64,000 bases of DNA from Scytonematopsis contorta HA4267-MV1 (GCA_019359035.1 JAHHIC010000069.1:1-64000); one strand, 5' to 3'. Numbered from the stretch's first letter, positions 26,513-37,400 are shown. Notes: generated from the sequence alone by a model not told the origin. A program made the numbers and translations.

Positions 26513-27466
26513 TTATACTTCCTGTTGCCCTAACCAAGCTTCTAAATCAGCAAGGGTAGAAAAATCTAACAAAGCTTCTCCTAAATCTTCTAACTTTTCA
26601 ATCGACAGTCCCCTCACTCGCTCAATCAACGACGAGTCGATTTCACCAAGACGGCGATTTAGTAGACGTATAATTAGGAGTTGTTCCCGACGTATAACTA
26701 GGAATTGTTCCCGTTGTTGTGCTTCTTGTCGTTCTTGTTGTCTTCCTTTTAGTATTCCTTCTTGTTTAGCTCGTTCCCGCTCTTGTTGAAAAAGTGGTGC
26801 TAATCGCATAATTAACTCCGTATCATCTTTGGGTGGATTGTCGGCCACTATTAAACTCTGCTGCAAGGCATAGAGTAATTCTAGCGTTGCTTTTGCATAT
26901 GGGTGTCTCAATGGTAACGCTTCTAACTCATCAATGGCTTGCTTTTGCACCTTTCCCCTACCAAGAACCCTCAGCCATAATGTTTCTGGTATGCGTGGTA
27001 GCTGATGAATCACCACTATGACTGTCCGTAAAGATTTTGCCATTAAGTATACTCCGGGCACCCAATCTGCTGACTCTACAGCACCAAAGTCTGACAACTT
27101 CCTTTTGGATGCACTTGGAGTCAGAATCCAAAGTTTCGGCAGTGCTGATTCTGAGATACGAGTTTCATTGCGTCTTGCCTCTCGCTGCAATGCACCCCGA
27201 ACAGATAGTGATTTCAATACACAATTACAAATCTCTTCTTCTGAAGCTGCATTGCGAAATGGTTCAAATATTGATGGAGAGGAGGCACATCTTCCTAAAA
27301 GTCCTAAGGTTTGTAAATTTGTTTCTTTTCCTGGAAAAGGAGTAAATAAAACATCGATTTCCCTGACTTCCGATGGCACTTTTTCCGATGATTTAAATTC
27401 GCCATAACGTTGGAGTAATCTTTCCAAGTATTCTTTGGCGAACTGGTCATGTATAAATCTAGTCAT
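26513..27466 (-). CDS. DUF4351 Rpn-like protein (intact copy of a tandem pair)
   Basis: 317 residues. The N-terminal part (DQFAKEYLERLLQRYGEFKS, then VPSEVREIDVLFTP) resembles a nuclease-like Rpn domain. A Gln/Glu/Arg-rich coiled segment follows (about 228-262), then the DUF4351 C-terminus (LLNRRLGEIDSSLIERVRGL, LEDLGEALLDFSTLADLEAW). These proteins are abundant in filamentous cyanobacteria and are often tied to mobile DNA; function unproven. The gene and its flanks are duplicated at 27707-28649. Long plus-strand open frames opposite it are shadows. Confidence 0.82.
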   Translation of the reverse strand: MTRFIHDQFAKEYLERLLQRYGEFKSSEKVPSEVREIDVLFTPFPGKETNLQTLGLLGRCASSPSIFEPFRNAASEEEICNCVLKSLSVRGALQREARRNETRISESALPKLWILTPSASKRKLSDFGAVESADWVPGVYLMAKSLRTVIVVIHQLPRIPETLWLRVLGRGKVQKQAIDELEALPLRHPYAKATLELLYALQQSLIVADNPPKDDTELIMRLAPLFQQERERAKQEGILKGRQQERQEAQQREQFLVIRREQLLIIRLLNRRLGEIDSSLIERVRGLSIEKLEDLGEALLDFSTLADLEAWLGQQEV

Positions 27467-27657
27467 TCACTTTTGTATGTTGCTATTTCGTTTTATTTTG
27501 TTATTAACATTTTATATTATTTCTAGACTTAATAATCATATTATTTCAAATATTTAATATAGTAAATATCTAGATAATTGATATTTTTTAATTCGTTATT
27601 CAATGTATTTTGTCTTCAAAAAAAGCTTTATTTTAGACATGAATATTGACATGAAAT

Positions 27658-27686
27658 AAAAAAGAGGTGCTGAAATCACCCCTTTT
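27658..27686 (-). terminator. terminator hairpin of the second DUF4351 copy
   Basis: AAAAGAGGTG pairs with CACCCCTTTT with a 7-base loop. It marks the border between the two tandem units. Confidence 0.75.
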
Positions 27687-27706
27687 AGATTAAATTAATT
27701 GATTTT

Positions 27707-28649
27707 TTATACTTCTTGTTGTGCGAACCAAGTTTCTAAATCACTGATGACTGAAAAATCTAACAAAGCTTCTCCCAATTCTTCCAACTTATCAATAGAT
27801 AATCCCCTGACTCGCTCAAGCAACAACAGGTCAATTTCTCCAATACGGCGATTTAGTTGACGTATAATTAGGAGTTGTTCCCGCTGTTCTGCTTTTTGTC
27901 TTCCCTCTTGTATACCTTCTTGTATTCCTTCTTGTCTTCCTTCTTGTTTAGCCAGTTCTTGTTGCTGGTGAAAAAGTGGTGCTAATCGCATAATTAACTC
28001 CGTGTCATATGAACGGTGGATTGTCAGCCACTATTAAACTTTGTTGCAAAGCATAAAGTAATTGTAGCGTTATCCAAGCATATGGATGTCTTAATGGTAA
28101 CGCTTCTAACTCATCAATGGCTTGTTTTTGTACTCTTCCTCTACCAATAACCCTTAACCATAGGGTTTCTGGTGTGCGTGGTAGCTGATGAATCACAACT
28201 ATAGCTGTTCGTAAAGCTTTTGGCATCAAGTATACTCCAGATACCCAATCCGCTGCTTCCGTTGCACCAAAATCTGATAACTTCCTTTTGGATGCGCTCG
28301 GAGTCAGAATCCAAAGTTTCGGTAGTGCCGATTCTGGGATACGGGCATTATTGCTTCTTGCATCTCGTTGGAATGCACCCCGGACGCATAGTAATTTCAA
28401 TATACAATTACAAATTTCATCATCTGATGCTGCATTGCGAAATGGTTCAAATAATGCTGGGAAAGAAGCAAATCTTCCTAAAAGTCCTAAGGTTTGTAAA
28501 TTGATTTCTTCTCCTGGGAAAGGAGTAAATAAAGCATCGATTTCTCTGACTTCTGATGGCACTTTTTCTGATGCCTTAAATTCACCATATCTCTTAAGTA
28601 GTTCTTCCAAATATTCTTTGGCAAACTGGTCATGTATAAATCTAGTCAT
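27707..28649 (-). pseudogene. DUF4351 Rpn-like gene broken by a frameshift
   Basis: The second copy of the tandem pair is split into 28005-28649 (214 residues ending VADNPPFI) and 27707-27991 (94 residues starting MRLAPLFHQQQ). The intact copy reads VADNPPKDDTELIMRLAPLF across the join. Comparing the DNA, copy two has one extra base plus changes between AATCCACC and ACGGAGTTA, which shifts the frame. Both halves otherwise keep good coding sequence, so the break is recent. Confidence 0.85.
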
Positions 28650-29217
28650 TCACTTTTGTCTATTGGTAGATGGTTTATTTAACTTTTAATATTTTATATT
28701 ATTTGAATAATTAATCATCAAAATATTACATCTATTTAATATAATAAAATTCTATAAATTTGATAGTTTTTAATTAGTTAATTGATGTATAATCTTAACA
28801 ATAAAAAGCATTTTTTATACATCCACGTTGACATTAAAATAACAAAGAGATAATTAAATAACCTCTTTCAAGTAGTAAGTAAATAGATGTAAATAAATAT
28901 AATATTATTTGTCATTGGGGAACTCCAAAAAATAAATTCTTTAATCTTGTGGGGTGGGCATCCTCTTACGCCTGCCCCTATTGACGGCATTTCATGCAAT
29001 CCCACAATCCAAATTGGTGATTTTTTTTATTTGGAAGTCCCTTGCCAGACGATTGCTCATTGCGTTAGCGCTAATGCAATTAAATTTTACGTTTAATTAT
29101 GCCTGCCCGCTTAGGCTTTCTAATTCTGGATTTCTGTCAATTTTTCGTTTTCATGCTACCAAGCGTGGTATCTTTAGCGCTGTACACGCAGTGTAACGCA
29201 ACTAAAAACCTTAAAAA
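28650..29217. other. AT-rich gap with relics of the tandem unit
   Basis: 28690-28840 resembles 27520-27657, the leader of the first unit. It ends with a degraded terminator (AAAGAG/CTCTTT, 28842-28867). 28945-28990 has the GGGTGGGCATCC repeat also found at 48350-48370. No gene is seen; the open frames here lack a ribosome-binding site. Confidence 0.65.
29059..29080. promoter_or_regulatory. 22-bp palindrome upstream of the PBP4 gene
   Basis: ATTGCGTTAGC facing GCTAATGCAAT, one G:T mismatch. It sits about 140 bases before the dacB-like start, a position suited to an operator, though a repeat is also possible. Confidence 0.35.
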
Positions 29218-30567
29218 ATGTACAAGTCGCGTAAATTTTATTTCAACCTCACCACACTTTTACCTTTGGTCTTGTCAGCACTCGTGAGTGGATGCTCCCC
29301 CACAGAAGCACCACAAGCCACATCGACAACCCCAATTTCTGGAAGCGAAAACAAAAATCAAGCTGCTGCATCCACAGTAACCAAACCCAATTTACCCTTA
29401 ACCGTAGCCCCAGAAAATCCTGACCCGACAATCAACAATCAAGCATCACGATACATTAAATCTCTGGGAGCTAAGCAATTCCACGGAGTTTGGATACAAT
29501 CAGAAGATAAACTATTAGCAAATCAGCAAGGTACTGTCCCCTTACCAGCCGCTTCCATCACCAAAGTAGCCACATCCCTTGTGACATTACAAACCTTCGG
29601 TCCCGAACATCGTTTTATTACACAAATTGGTACAACAGGTGAAATTAAAGACGGTGTTTTGCAAGGGGACTTAGTATTTCAAGGAGACCAAGACCCGTTT
29701 TTTGTATGGGAAGAAGCGATGGCTGTGGGAAATGTTTTAAATAAAATGGGTATCAAGCAAGTCGCTGGTGATTTAGTCATTGTCGATAAATTTTATATGA
29801 ACTATAAAACAAACCCAGAAATAGCAGGTAAATTACTCAAAACAGCCTTAAATAGTAAAACTTGGAACGCAGAAGCAACCACCCTACATCGCGCTTTACC
29901 CCCAGGAACACCAAAACCCCAAGTAATAATAAGTGGTTCTGTTAAAGCCTTGGACGCACCTCCCGATAATATTAAACCTTTAGTGCGTCACTCATCTTTC
30001 CCCATTGCCGAATTGCTGAAAAAAATGAATAAATATAGCAATAATTATATGGCAGAAATGTTAGCAAACTCCGTCGGTGGGGCAAAAGTAGTAGCTCAGA
30101 AAGCAGCAGAAACAGTGGGAGTTCCGACAAAAGAAATTCAACTAGTTAACGGTTCTGGCTTAAGTCCGCAAAACAAAATATCACCCCGTGCTGCAACAGC
30201 TTTATTTAGAGCGATAGAAAATTACCTAAAGCCTTATAATATGACAATAGCAGATGTTTTCGCTGTTGTTGGGGAAGACAAAGGAATACTTTCACCCCGT
30301 CCTCTACCTCAATTAGCAGTAGTCAAATCAGGAAGTTTAAATAATGTTAGTGCTTTAGCGGGAGCATTACCAACCAAAAATCAAGGAACCGTTTGGTTTG
30401 CAATTATGAATTCTGGTGGAAACTTCGAGGCATTTCGCAAACAACAAGAAATTTTTCTTAACAGTGCAGTCAGAGAATGGGGAAGCGTAGCAACTTCACC
30501 AGGGGAATTAATTGCGAGTCCACAAAGAAAAGACAAAACCTCCACCAGTGAAATTGTAATGCGATAA
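29218..30567 (+). CDS. dacB: D-alanyl-D-alanine carboxypeptidase, PBP4/S13 family, lipoprotein
   Basis: A class C penicillin-binding protein that trims peptidoglycan peptide stems. Motifs: S113-ITK-116 (SxxK nucleophile), SNN at 274-276 (SxN) and KSG at 370-372 (KTG equivalent). The N-terminus is a lipoprotein signal with lipobox LVSGC, C26 the lipidated residue, followed by a Ser/Thr/Ala-rich linker. At 449 residues it is slightly shorter than the enterobacterial enzyme, mainly in the inserted domain between SxxK and SxN. It acts in the periplasm. Confidence 0.88.
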   Translation: MYKSRKFYFNLTTLLPLVLSALVSGCSPTEAPQATSTTPISGSENKNQAAASTVTKPNLPLTVAPENPDPTINNQASRYIKSLGAKQFHGVWIQSEDKLLANQQGTVPLPAASITKVATSLVTLQTFGPEHRFITQIGTTGEIKDGVLQGDLVFQGDQDPFFVWEEAMAVGNVLNKMGIKQVAGDLVIVDKFYMNYKTNPEIAGKLLKTALNSKTWNAEATTLHRALPPGTPKPQVIISGSVKALDAPPDNIKPLVRHSSFPIAELLKKMNKYSNNYMAEMLANSVGGAKVVAQKAAETVGVPTKEIQLVNGSGLSPQNKISPRAATALFRAIENYLKPYNMTIADVFAVVGEDKGILSPRPLPQLAVVKSGSLNNVSALAGALPTKNQGTVWFAIMNSGGNFEAFRKQQEIFLNSAVREWGSVATSPGELIASPQRKDKTSTSEIVMR

Positions 30568-30597
30568 ATCATAGCAAATTTCAAATTCATTAAGTAC

Positions 30598-30675
30598 AAG
30601 TGGGCGGTTCGGGATGCCTAACGCCAGTCACTTACGTCGGTTAAGCCAGATGCAGTGCTGGCCTCTCCCACTCAT
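30598..30675. other. GC-richer structured stretch between genes
   Basis: AGTGGG near 30599 pairs with CCCACT near 30667, enclosing a more GC-rich stretch than its surroundings with possible inner stems. It could be a repeat or a structured RNA; nothing more can be said. The 280-base gap has no gene. Confidence 0.25.
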
Positions 30676-30847
30676 TGTTTTGGTATTAAGCCGATGTACC
30701 TGTTGAGTATTATTTCCAGGAAAGGTAAAAAAGATGTAAGACTGTACAGGATGAGGTATCCGCACTTTCACTCTGGGTGTAAATTCTTAAGCAAATAAAC
30801 GATATAATGAAGTGGCATGGAAGAAAAAAATATAATTATATATACTT

Positions 30848-31267
30848 ATGTCTGCTAGAGATGTCTTTCATGAGGTTGTCAAAAGAGCGTTACAAAAAGA
30901 TGGTTGGCGGATAACTAACGACCCACTATCATTTAGCGTAGGTGGCGTGAATATGTCGATTGATTTGGCAGCAGAAAAAATAATTGCAGCAGAACGAGAA
31001 GGAGAAAAAATTGCCGTAGAGGTCAAAAGCTTTTTAGAAAAATCGTCTGCTATTTCCGAATTTCATACAGCATTAGGGCAATTTATTAATTACAGAGGTG
31101 CATTAAGGCGACGAGAAGCCGAGCGTATTTTATATTTAGCGGTTCCTCTGACGACTTACCAAACATTTTTTCAGCTTGATTTCCCTAAGGAAATGGTAGA
31201 AGAAAATCATATAAAAATAGTTGTTTATGATATTAAAAAAGAGGAAATAGTTCAATGGAAAAATTAG
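30848..31267 (+). CDS. xisH: XisH family protein
   Basis: 139 residues matching XisH, first described as an fdxN-element excision controlling factor in Anabaena. It starts MSARDVFHEVVKRALQKDGW, has a PD-(D/E)XK-like core (MSIDLAAE with the aspartate, IAVEVKSFL with ExK), and the family end FFQLDFPKEM...IVVYD. It overlaps xisI by 13 bases, so they are coupled. XisH/XisI pairs are widespread where no fdxN element exists; a toxin-antitoxin or nuclease-control role is an inference. Confidence 0.9.
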   Translation: MSARDVFHEVVKRALQKDGWRITNDPLSFSVGGVNMSIDLAAEKIIAAEREGEKIAVEVKSFLEKSSAISEFHTALGQFINYRGALRRREAERILYLAVPLTTYQTFFQLDFPKEMVEENHIKIVVYDIKKEEIVQWKN

Positions 31268-31590
31268 CACGATATCGTCAACTAGTACAACAGATATTAC
31301 AGGAATATGGCAAAAACAAACCAGCTTATGGTGATATTGAAGTTGAGCAAATTTTTGATAAAGAACGTGACCATTACCAAATCCTTCACGTGGGCTGGGA
31401 AGGTGAAAATTGGGTACATTGCTGCATCCTTCACATAGATATTAAAGGTGAAAAAATTTGGCTTCAGTGGAACGGGACAGAAGATGATATTGCCTTGGAT
31501 TTAGTTACAGCAGGAGTTCCAAAAGAAGATATTGTGTTAGGTTTTCAGTCTCCGTTTATGCGGCAGTTTACTGAGTATGCTGCGAGTTAG
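31255..31590 (+). CDS. xisI: XisI family protein
   Basis: 111 residues with the XisI hallmarks: MEKLARYRQLVQQILQEYG, then DHYQILHVGWEG, IHIDIKGEKIW-type LHIDIKGEKIWLQWNGTEDD and the tail VPKEDIVLGFQSPFMRQFTE. It is the partner of the overlapping XisH. Starting inside xisH, it depends on the same transcript. The biochemical role is unknown. Confidence 0.9.
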   Translation: MEKLARYRQLVQQILQEYGKNKPAYGDIEVEQIFDKERDHYQILHVGWEGENWVHCCILHIDIKGEKIWLQWNGTEDDIALDLVTAGVPKEDIVLGFQSPFMRQFTEYAAS

Positions 31591-31703
31591 CTTAAAGAAG
31601 AGGTCATTAGCGTTGGGTTTCCCTGCTCGTCGGCTTTTACTTCGTGAGTTTGAAAGCTGCTTCATGTTCTGTCTCTACAAATTCAAAACTCAAAACTTTT
31701 CCT

Positions 31704-32396
31704 TTAACAGTGACTTCTTAAATGCCACATAATAGGAGCAGAAAGCGTACTCAACAAAGGAGTATTTACATTCGCCAATTTTAGAGCCTCAGCCGTCCAA
31801 TTATTACAATTTTTGAGAATTGAGTAACTTCCTAAAGCATCGTAAAAACCACCCCAAGAACGGTAGCCATTAGCAACTCTATTCACACGACCATTTTTAT
31901 CAGTTTGAAAAGTATTTTTAATAAATTTAGCCAAATTTAAATAATCGTCATAACTAACACGCACAGACTTAACATCGACATACTTTTTATCAGGTAATTC
32001 ATTAAAACCTTGAACATGCATAACAGCACTATTATTTGGGTACAATAAAGCTTTAATAACCGTATTAACTTTAACATCTGCCACAGTAGGAGTATTTAAA
32101 TAAAAATTTCGTTCACCCCAACCAAAGCTAAGATATCTATATTTTTGATTGATATCTGTACCAATACCTTCTAAAGAAATATATTTATTCCAGTCAAAGT
32201 TTTTTGTTTTTACTGGAATTATAATATCGCTATGTAAACCAGCGTTAACTACACGGATATCAACATCACAACTTTTGCTAGTGTCAAAAAACCATTTAGT
32301 AGGAGTTAAAGCACCTATAATAATCACAATAACAGCGGACAGAATTGCGATTAAAAAATAATTGCGGATTTTTCTGAACTTAGCTTGTAATTTCAT
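31704..32396 (-). CDS. DUF2459 (TIGR02117-type) membrane-anchored protein
   Basis: 230 residues. One N-terminal membrane segment (YFLIAILSAVIVIIIGAL) is followed by the family core: VNAGLHSDIIIPV with a conserved histidine, YLSFGWGERNFYLNTP, and NCNNWTAEALK near the C-terminus, where a cysteine and the early histidine could form a protease-like pair. The family is of unknown function and is predicted to face the periplasm. No operon partner: both neighbours are in the other orientation. Confidence 0.8.
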   Translation of the reverse strand: MKLQAKFRKIRNYFLIAILSAVIVIIIGALTPTKWFFDTSKSCDVDIRVVNAGLHSDIIIPVKTKNFDWNKYISLEGIGTDINQKYRYLSFGWGERNFYLNTPTVADVKVNTVIKALLYPNNSAVMHVQGFNELPDKKYVDVKSVRVSYDDYLNLAKFIKNTFQTDKNGRVNRVANGYRSWGGFYDALGSYSILKNCNNWTAEALKLANVNTPLLSTLSAPIMWHLRSHC

Positions 32397-32627
32397 TAAA
32401 TATTCTAAAAGTAAAATTGTTGAGTAGAAAAAACCGTACCAAAATTATTACTGTTATCCTCACCTTTAATTATCTCTTATTTTTTTGTTCGGTATTCATC
32501 AATAACTAAGTGAGAATAACCGTATTTTCAGCAATTTCAATTATTACTACTATAGGAATCAAGCAAGGATAAATCGAACAAATAATTAACAAACCTACAA
32601 ACCTACACATATTAAGGTAAGAGTAAC

Positions 32628-33056
32628 ATGTTAGCACGATACAACCCCTGGCAAGAATTAACCACAATCCAACGTCAACTGGATTCACTGTTTGAAGATT
32701 TTCAAACTTCAACATTTAAGACCCCAGCTGCTGAACTGCATGAAACAGAGGATGCTATACACCTGAAGCTAGAACTCCCTGGTGTTGATGCTAAAGACGT
32801 GGATATCCAAGTCACCGAAAATGTAGTTAAAGTAGTTGCGGAACGTAAATCGGAAACTAAAACCGAAGATAACGGTAAAACAAGAAGTGAGTTTTACTAC
32901 GGTAAGTTCCAAAGAGTAATCCCTCTACCTTCGAGAATTCAAAATACCAACGTTAAAGCAGATTACAAGGATGGTATTTTGAATCTAACTCTACCCAAGA
33001 CCGAACAAGAAAAAAATAAAGTTGTTAAGGTTAATCTTGGGGAAGCTACTGCATAG
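32628..33056 (+). CDS. hspA: small heat shock protein Hsp20
   Basis: A 142-residue alpha-crystallin-domain chaperone that holds unfolding proteins and binds membranes. N-terminal arm MLARYNPWQELTTIQRQLD, alpha-crystallin domain about 36-130 (IHLKLELPGVDAKDVDI, then DGILNLTLPK, the conserved G-x-L motif), and VVKVNL as the C-terminal I-x-I-like motif. GGTAAGAG lies 6-13 bases before the ATG. No CIRCE element was found upstream. Confidence 0.93.
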   Translation: MLARYNPWQELTTIQRQLDSLFEDFQTSTFKTPAAELHETEDAIHLKLELPGVDAKDVDIQVTENVVKVVAERKSETKTEDNGKTRSEFYYGKFQRVIPLPSRIQNTNVKADYKDGILNLTLPKTEQEKNKVVKVNLGEATA

Positions 33057-33105
33057 AGTTGATATCGAGAAACGGAAATGAATGCTGATTGTATGAATTA
33101 AATTT

Positions 33106-33140
33106 AAGCCTGGTTGAAATTTATCACCCAGGCTTTTTTT
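33106..33140 (+). terminator. Rho-independent terminator of hspA
   Basis: AAGCCTGG pairs with CCAGGCTT, followed by a seven-T run, about 50 bases after the stop. Confidence 0.88.
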
Positions 33141-33143
33141 GGC

Positions 33144-33259
33144 AGCATCCCAATTTTTTAAAAATAATTTGTAGTGGGACGCATAAGCGACCTATTGGTG
33201 TCAGAAGCTGGCTGGAAGCCCGTACTACAAAACCTATAAATTTACAAATTAGGGATGCT
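33144..33259. repeat. 116-base inverted-repeat element (AGCATCCCAATTT ends)
   Basis: AGCATCCCAATTT (33144-33156) faces AAATTAGGGATGCT (33246-33259), with an inner pair TTTGTAGT/ACTACAAA. One end of the same motif stands alone at 15230-15242. It may be a small MITE. Confidence 0.6.
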
Positions 33260-33314
33260 CCCTTTTTTTTAGTTTTAGCCAGATTTATCTCTAAACTGGG
33301 TAAAAATTTATAAT

Positions 33315-34136
33315 TTATGACTTGATTAAAACCGCAAGAGGACATCTACTAGCTGCAAAACCATCTCTTACTGGCTTGACTCTAGGTTGCCAAAATTGCT
33401 TAATAAAACCCCAAAATTTTTGTTGTAAAGAATTAGCTTGTTGAATTTCTCCTAATTTTTGTATACCATCCGCTGCTTGCATTTTGCCTCCAGAAGTTAG
33501 TTTATCTAAGAATTTTGTGTTGTCATAATAGTGTTCCAAAGAGAGAATTTTTAAATCATCGCTAACTTGTACAATACTCATACCAATAATTTCAATCGTC
33601 TCTCCGGTAGGAACAAAATCTTTATAAGCACCTCGAAAATGTCCCCAATGTCGCCATTTAACAGTAATAGTTGGTGGTGCGGAATAAACTTCTAATACTT
33701 CCCACAGAAAACCATCAGGAAATGCAGAATGAAAAAGATTTGTCGATGTTTCAAAATTTTCTTCATCTGCTTTATAATGTCGAGTATTACCAATTAATAG
33801 CTTATAAGTACCCGACTCTACTATATCAGTCAACTTGTAACTAACACCAGCGTTAGTACTCATGCGAAATTTATCTTGAACAACAGATAGCCACTCGGTA
33901 GGATTAGTTTTGAAATTTGCTTCAATATCAAAAGCTCGCACTAAGTTTTGTACAAGTGCTTCCAGGGAATTTGCTGAATGATTTTGTCTACTCTCCTTTG
34001 CTAAATTTTCATTGGAACGAGTATAATCTGGCTGCTTACCATATCTCCACTGAACGTTAGTATTATATTTGAGAAATATGTCTCGGTTCTGAACCCAAAG
34101 TGGTAGATTTTCGACATCAACATTAACTTTAGTCAT
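33315..34136 (-). CDS. SnoaL-like protein resembling plant pathogen-related proteins
   Basis: 273 residues. Two halves are visible: residues about 65-145 (EWLSVVQDKFRMSTNAGVSY, SGTYKLLIGNTRHY) and 145-215 with the SnoaL/NTF2-like strand pattern FPDGFLWEVLEVYSAPPTIT, VKWRHWGHF, PTGETIEIIGMSIVQVSDD and EHYYDN. The WEVLEVYS and FKWRHWG motifs recall eukaryotic pathogen-related proteins of the SnoaL group. No catalytic function can be assigned. The last ~15 codons have a decayed second copy at 43305-43360. Confidence 0.65.
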   Translation of the reverse strand: MTKVNVDVENLPLWVQNRDIFLKYNTNVQWRYGKQPDYTRSNENLAKESRQNHSANSLEALVQNLVRAFDIEANFKTNPTEWLSVVQDKFRMSTNAGVSYKLTDIVESGTYKLLIGNTRHYKADEENFETSTNLFHSAFPDGFLWEVLEVYSAPPTITVKWRHWGHFRGAYKDFVPTGETIEIIGMSIVQVSDDLKILSLEHYYDNTKFLDKLTSGGKMQAADGIQKLGEIQQANSLQQKFWGFIKQFWQPRVKPVRDGFAASRCPLAVLIKS

Positions 34137-34460
34137 AAATACCTCTACTCCAGCTCTACTTCAAAAAATCTTTACCGCAACAGGTGATACAGCTTTTTTT
34201 CTAGCTTTTGTTAATAATCAACTTGCTGTGTAATGGTTGTTTTCGACTTCCCACTTGTAAGCATGATGACACCTGATAAAAATCAAAACCAGGGAAGTTC
34301 AGGAAGTTAGCAAATTAGCCTGAAAAGAGGAATACCTTAACTGACTTAAATCTTGAATTAGCAATACTTGTAAGCTCTAAAAATTTAGTTTCTAGGACAG
34401 TGAGTAAAAATCCTCAAAAATCCAGAAAAATCAATAACTTCCAGATTATGGATTATCATC
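34137..34460. other. divergent promoter region
   Basis: 324 bases between two divergently transcribed genes, so promoters for both must lie here. No palindrome, repeat or small gene stands out. Confidence 0.6.
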
Positions 34461-37400
34461 ATGGCAGGACAAGCACGAGGTAAGCGAGGAGTAGTTCTCA
34501 CAAATCAAGGATGGGAGCGACTGCAAAAAGTTCAACAAGATTGGGAAAATCATCAAAATTTGGGTATCCCTTATACCATTGAAGCTTTAAGCGAACTCAC
34601 CCAACTAGACCCTGCTACAGTTTCTAAGGTATTACATCGAGAAATAGGGGTTGATAGACGTACTTTAGAGCGTTATTTTCGGACTTTTGCTCTGGAACTT
34701 TGTAAAGCTGATTATACAAAACCAGATATAGTAAGCGAAAAATCTCCAGAAGTTAATTATCCAAGACAAAATCGACTTTCTTGGGGTGAAGCTCCAGATG
34801 TTTCTATTTTTTACGGTCGTAATAGCGAGTTAGATGTACTAAAGAGATGGATTGTAGATGACCGTTGTCGTTTAATCACACTCTTTGGTATTGGTGGTAT
34901 TGGTAAAACTACTTTGTCAGTTAAAATTGTACAAAATTTGACTGAAGATTTTGATTTTTTGCTTTGGCTTTCGTTGCGTAATGCTCCACCAGCTTTAGAA
35001 GTAGTGGCTAATATAGTACAATTTTTATCGAACGGTGAGGAAACTGATTTACCCAAAAATATTACCCAAAGAATCAATTATCTTTTGGAGTATTTACAGA
35101 ATAAACGCTGTTTGTTAGTATTTGACAACCTTGAGGCTATTTTTTATGGTGGTGATTACGCAGGTAATTACCTTGAAGGCTATGAAGGTTACAGGGAAAT
35201 ATTTCAGAGAATTGGAGAAACTTCTCATCAAAGTTGTTTGTTAATTACTTCCAGAGAAAAACCAAAAGAAATTGCAGCAATGGAAGGTAGTCAACTTCCT
35301 GTTCGTTCTTTACAATTAAATGGTTTAGATATTTCGGCAATTAAAAATATTTTTCATACCAAAGGTATTTCCGTCAATACGGATGCGGATTTAGAAAAAT
35401 TAATTATTAATTATAGAGGTAATCCTTTATATCTAAAAATAATTGCGACTACTGTATTAGATTTGTTTAACGGTAAAATATCTGATTTTGCATCTCAAGG
35501 GATAACTATTTTTGGGGATGTACGTAATCTTATCAAGCAACAATTTAATCGCTTGTCAGATTTAGAAAAATCTTTGGTCTATTGGTTAGCAATTAACCGC
35601 GAGCCTATTGAGTTAATACTACTAAAAGAAGATTTATTATCACCACTGAGCCAATATGAAATTATAGAAGTACTAGAATCTTTATATCGTCGTTCGCTAA
35701 TTGAAAAAAATACTAATAGTTTTACGCTACAACCTGCAATCATGGAATATGTGACTGTGGACTTTACTGAGCGAGTTTCTCAAGAAATTGTCAGTAAACA
35801 AATATCACTATTTCAAAGTCATGCTCTAATTAAGGCAACTGCACCTGATTATATTCAAGAAATACAAATCCGATTTTTGCTTACACCTATTATTGAAAAA
35901 TTGCAATTATTATTAGGAAACGCTAATCGAATTGAAGCACATTTGCAAAATATTATTAATGACTTTCGCGGGAAATCACCATATTCTACTGGCTATGTTG
36001 CAGGAAATATAATAAATATACTTTCTCAAATATTACTAAAAATAAATAATCAAGATTTTTCTCATTTAACAATTTTGCAAGCAAATTTACAAAACTGTTC
36101 TTTAAATCATGTCGATTTTACTAATAGTCATTTTGCTAAATCAGTTTTTACTAATACTTTTGATATAATTTTTAGTCTTGCTTTTAGTTCGGATGATGAA
36201 CTGTTGATTACAGGAAGCATTGATGGTATACTTTGCTTGTGGAAATGGCGAGAGAATCAACAAATTTTTCAACAGAAAGCACATAATACCATCATAGAAT
36301 CTGTTACTTTCAGCCCCGATTGTCAAAGAGTTGCTAGTTCCAGTCGTGACAAAACAGTAAAAATATGGGATGTCGCTACAAGTCAATGTATTTTTACTTT
36401 AAATTCACCTAATAATTCCATAGTTAAAAATATAGAATTTAGTCAAGATGGAAATAAGCTATTGGGTTATACGGAAAATAAAGTTATATGCTGGGATATT
36501 AATACTGGTGATTGCAACACCTTAGCTGAAACTAATAGTCGTATTTATTCGATGTCTATATCGGCTCATCACAATATTTTAGCATTTGGCTGTGCAGACG
36601 GGTCGATTAATATATTTAATCTAGATGTTTGTGAAATAGTTAACAAATTAGATACAAATAGTGGTGTAATCTTATCTGTGAAAATTACCGATAATGATAA
36701 AATTATAGCTAGTAGCTTAATCGATAAAACTCTCAAGATATGGGATATAGCTATGGGTGATTGTATACAGATTCTCCAAGCACAAAGCTATAATTTTTCC
36801 TTAATATCGATTAGCAACGACGGACATATATTAGCTACAGGTAGTGGGGAGAAAATTATTAAAATTTGGGATGTTAATAAAGGTAACTACTTACAAAGTT
36901 TAGAGGGACATTTATCTGAGATTAACACGATAGCTTTTAGCAACAAAAATAAAATATTAGCGACTGGTAGTGTTGATAGAACTATAAAATTATGGGATAC
37001 AATTACAGGAAAATGTCTGAAAACGTTGCAAGGACGTACTGATTTTGTACATTCAGTAACCTTTAATAGAGATGCTAAAATACTTGCTAGTGGTAGTCAA
37101 CACAAAATTCATCTTTGGGATTTAAATTCTGGTGAGTGCATCACGACTTTATCTGATTATCAAAATTGGCTTTACTCCCTTGCATTTAGTCCAGATGGAC
37201 AGATGCTTGCTTGTGGAAATATTGGTAATGGAAATAATATCATCAGACTTTGGCTAGTTAATTCCCTTGATAAGGCAAATCCGCAACAAGTACCTAATCA
37301 AATATTACAAGGACATACGGATAGCATTTGGTCAATTGCTTTCAGCCCGGATAGCAAAATTATAGTTAGCGGAAGCAGCGATCGCACTGTCAAAGTTTGG

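Noticed and set aside
27018-28689. Long plus-strand open frames (129 and 133 codons) opposite both DUF4351 copies
   Set aside because: They are present in both copies because the DNA is duplicated; the minus-strand frames carry the recognisable family, and the antisense products have no sensible composition.
28954-29196. 80-codon open frame on the plus strand
   Set aside because: Crosses a dispersed repeat and a palindrome, with no start signal; overlapping frames are equally long.
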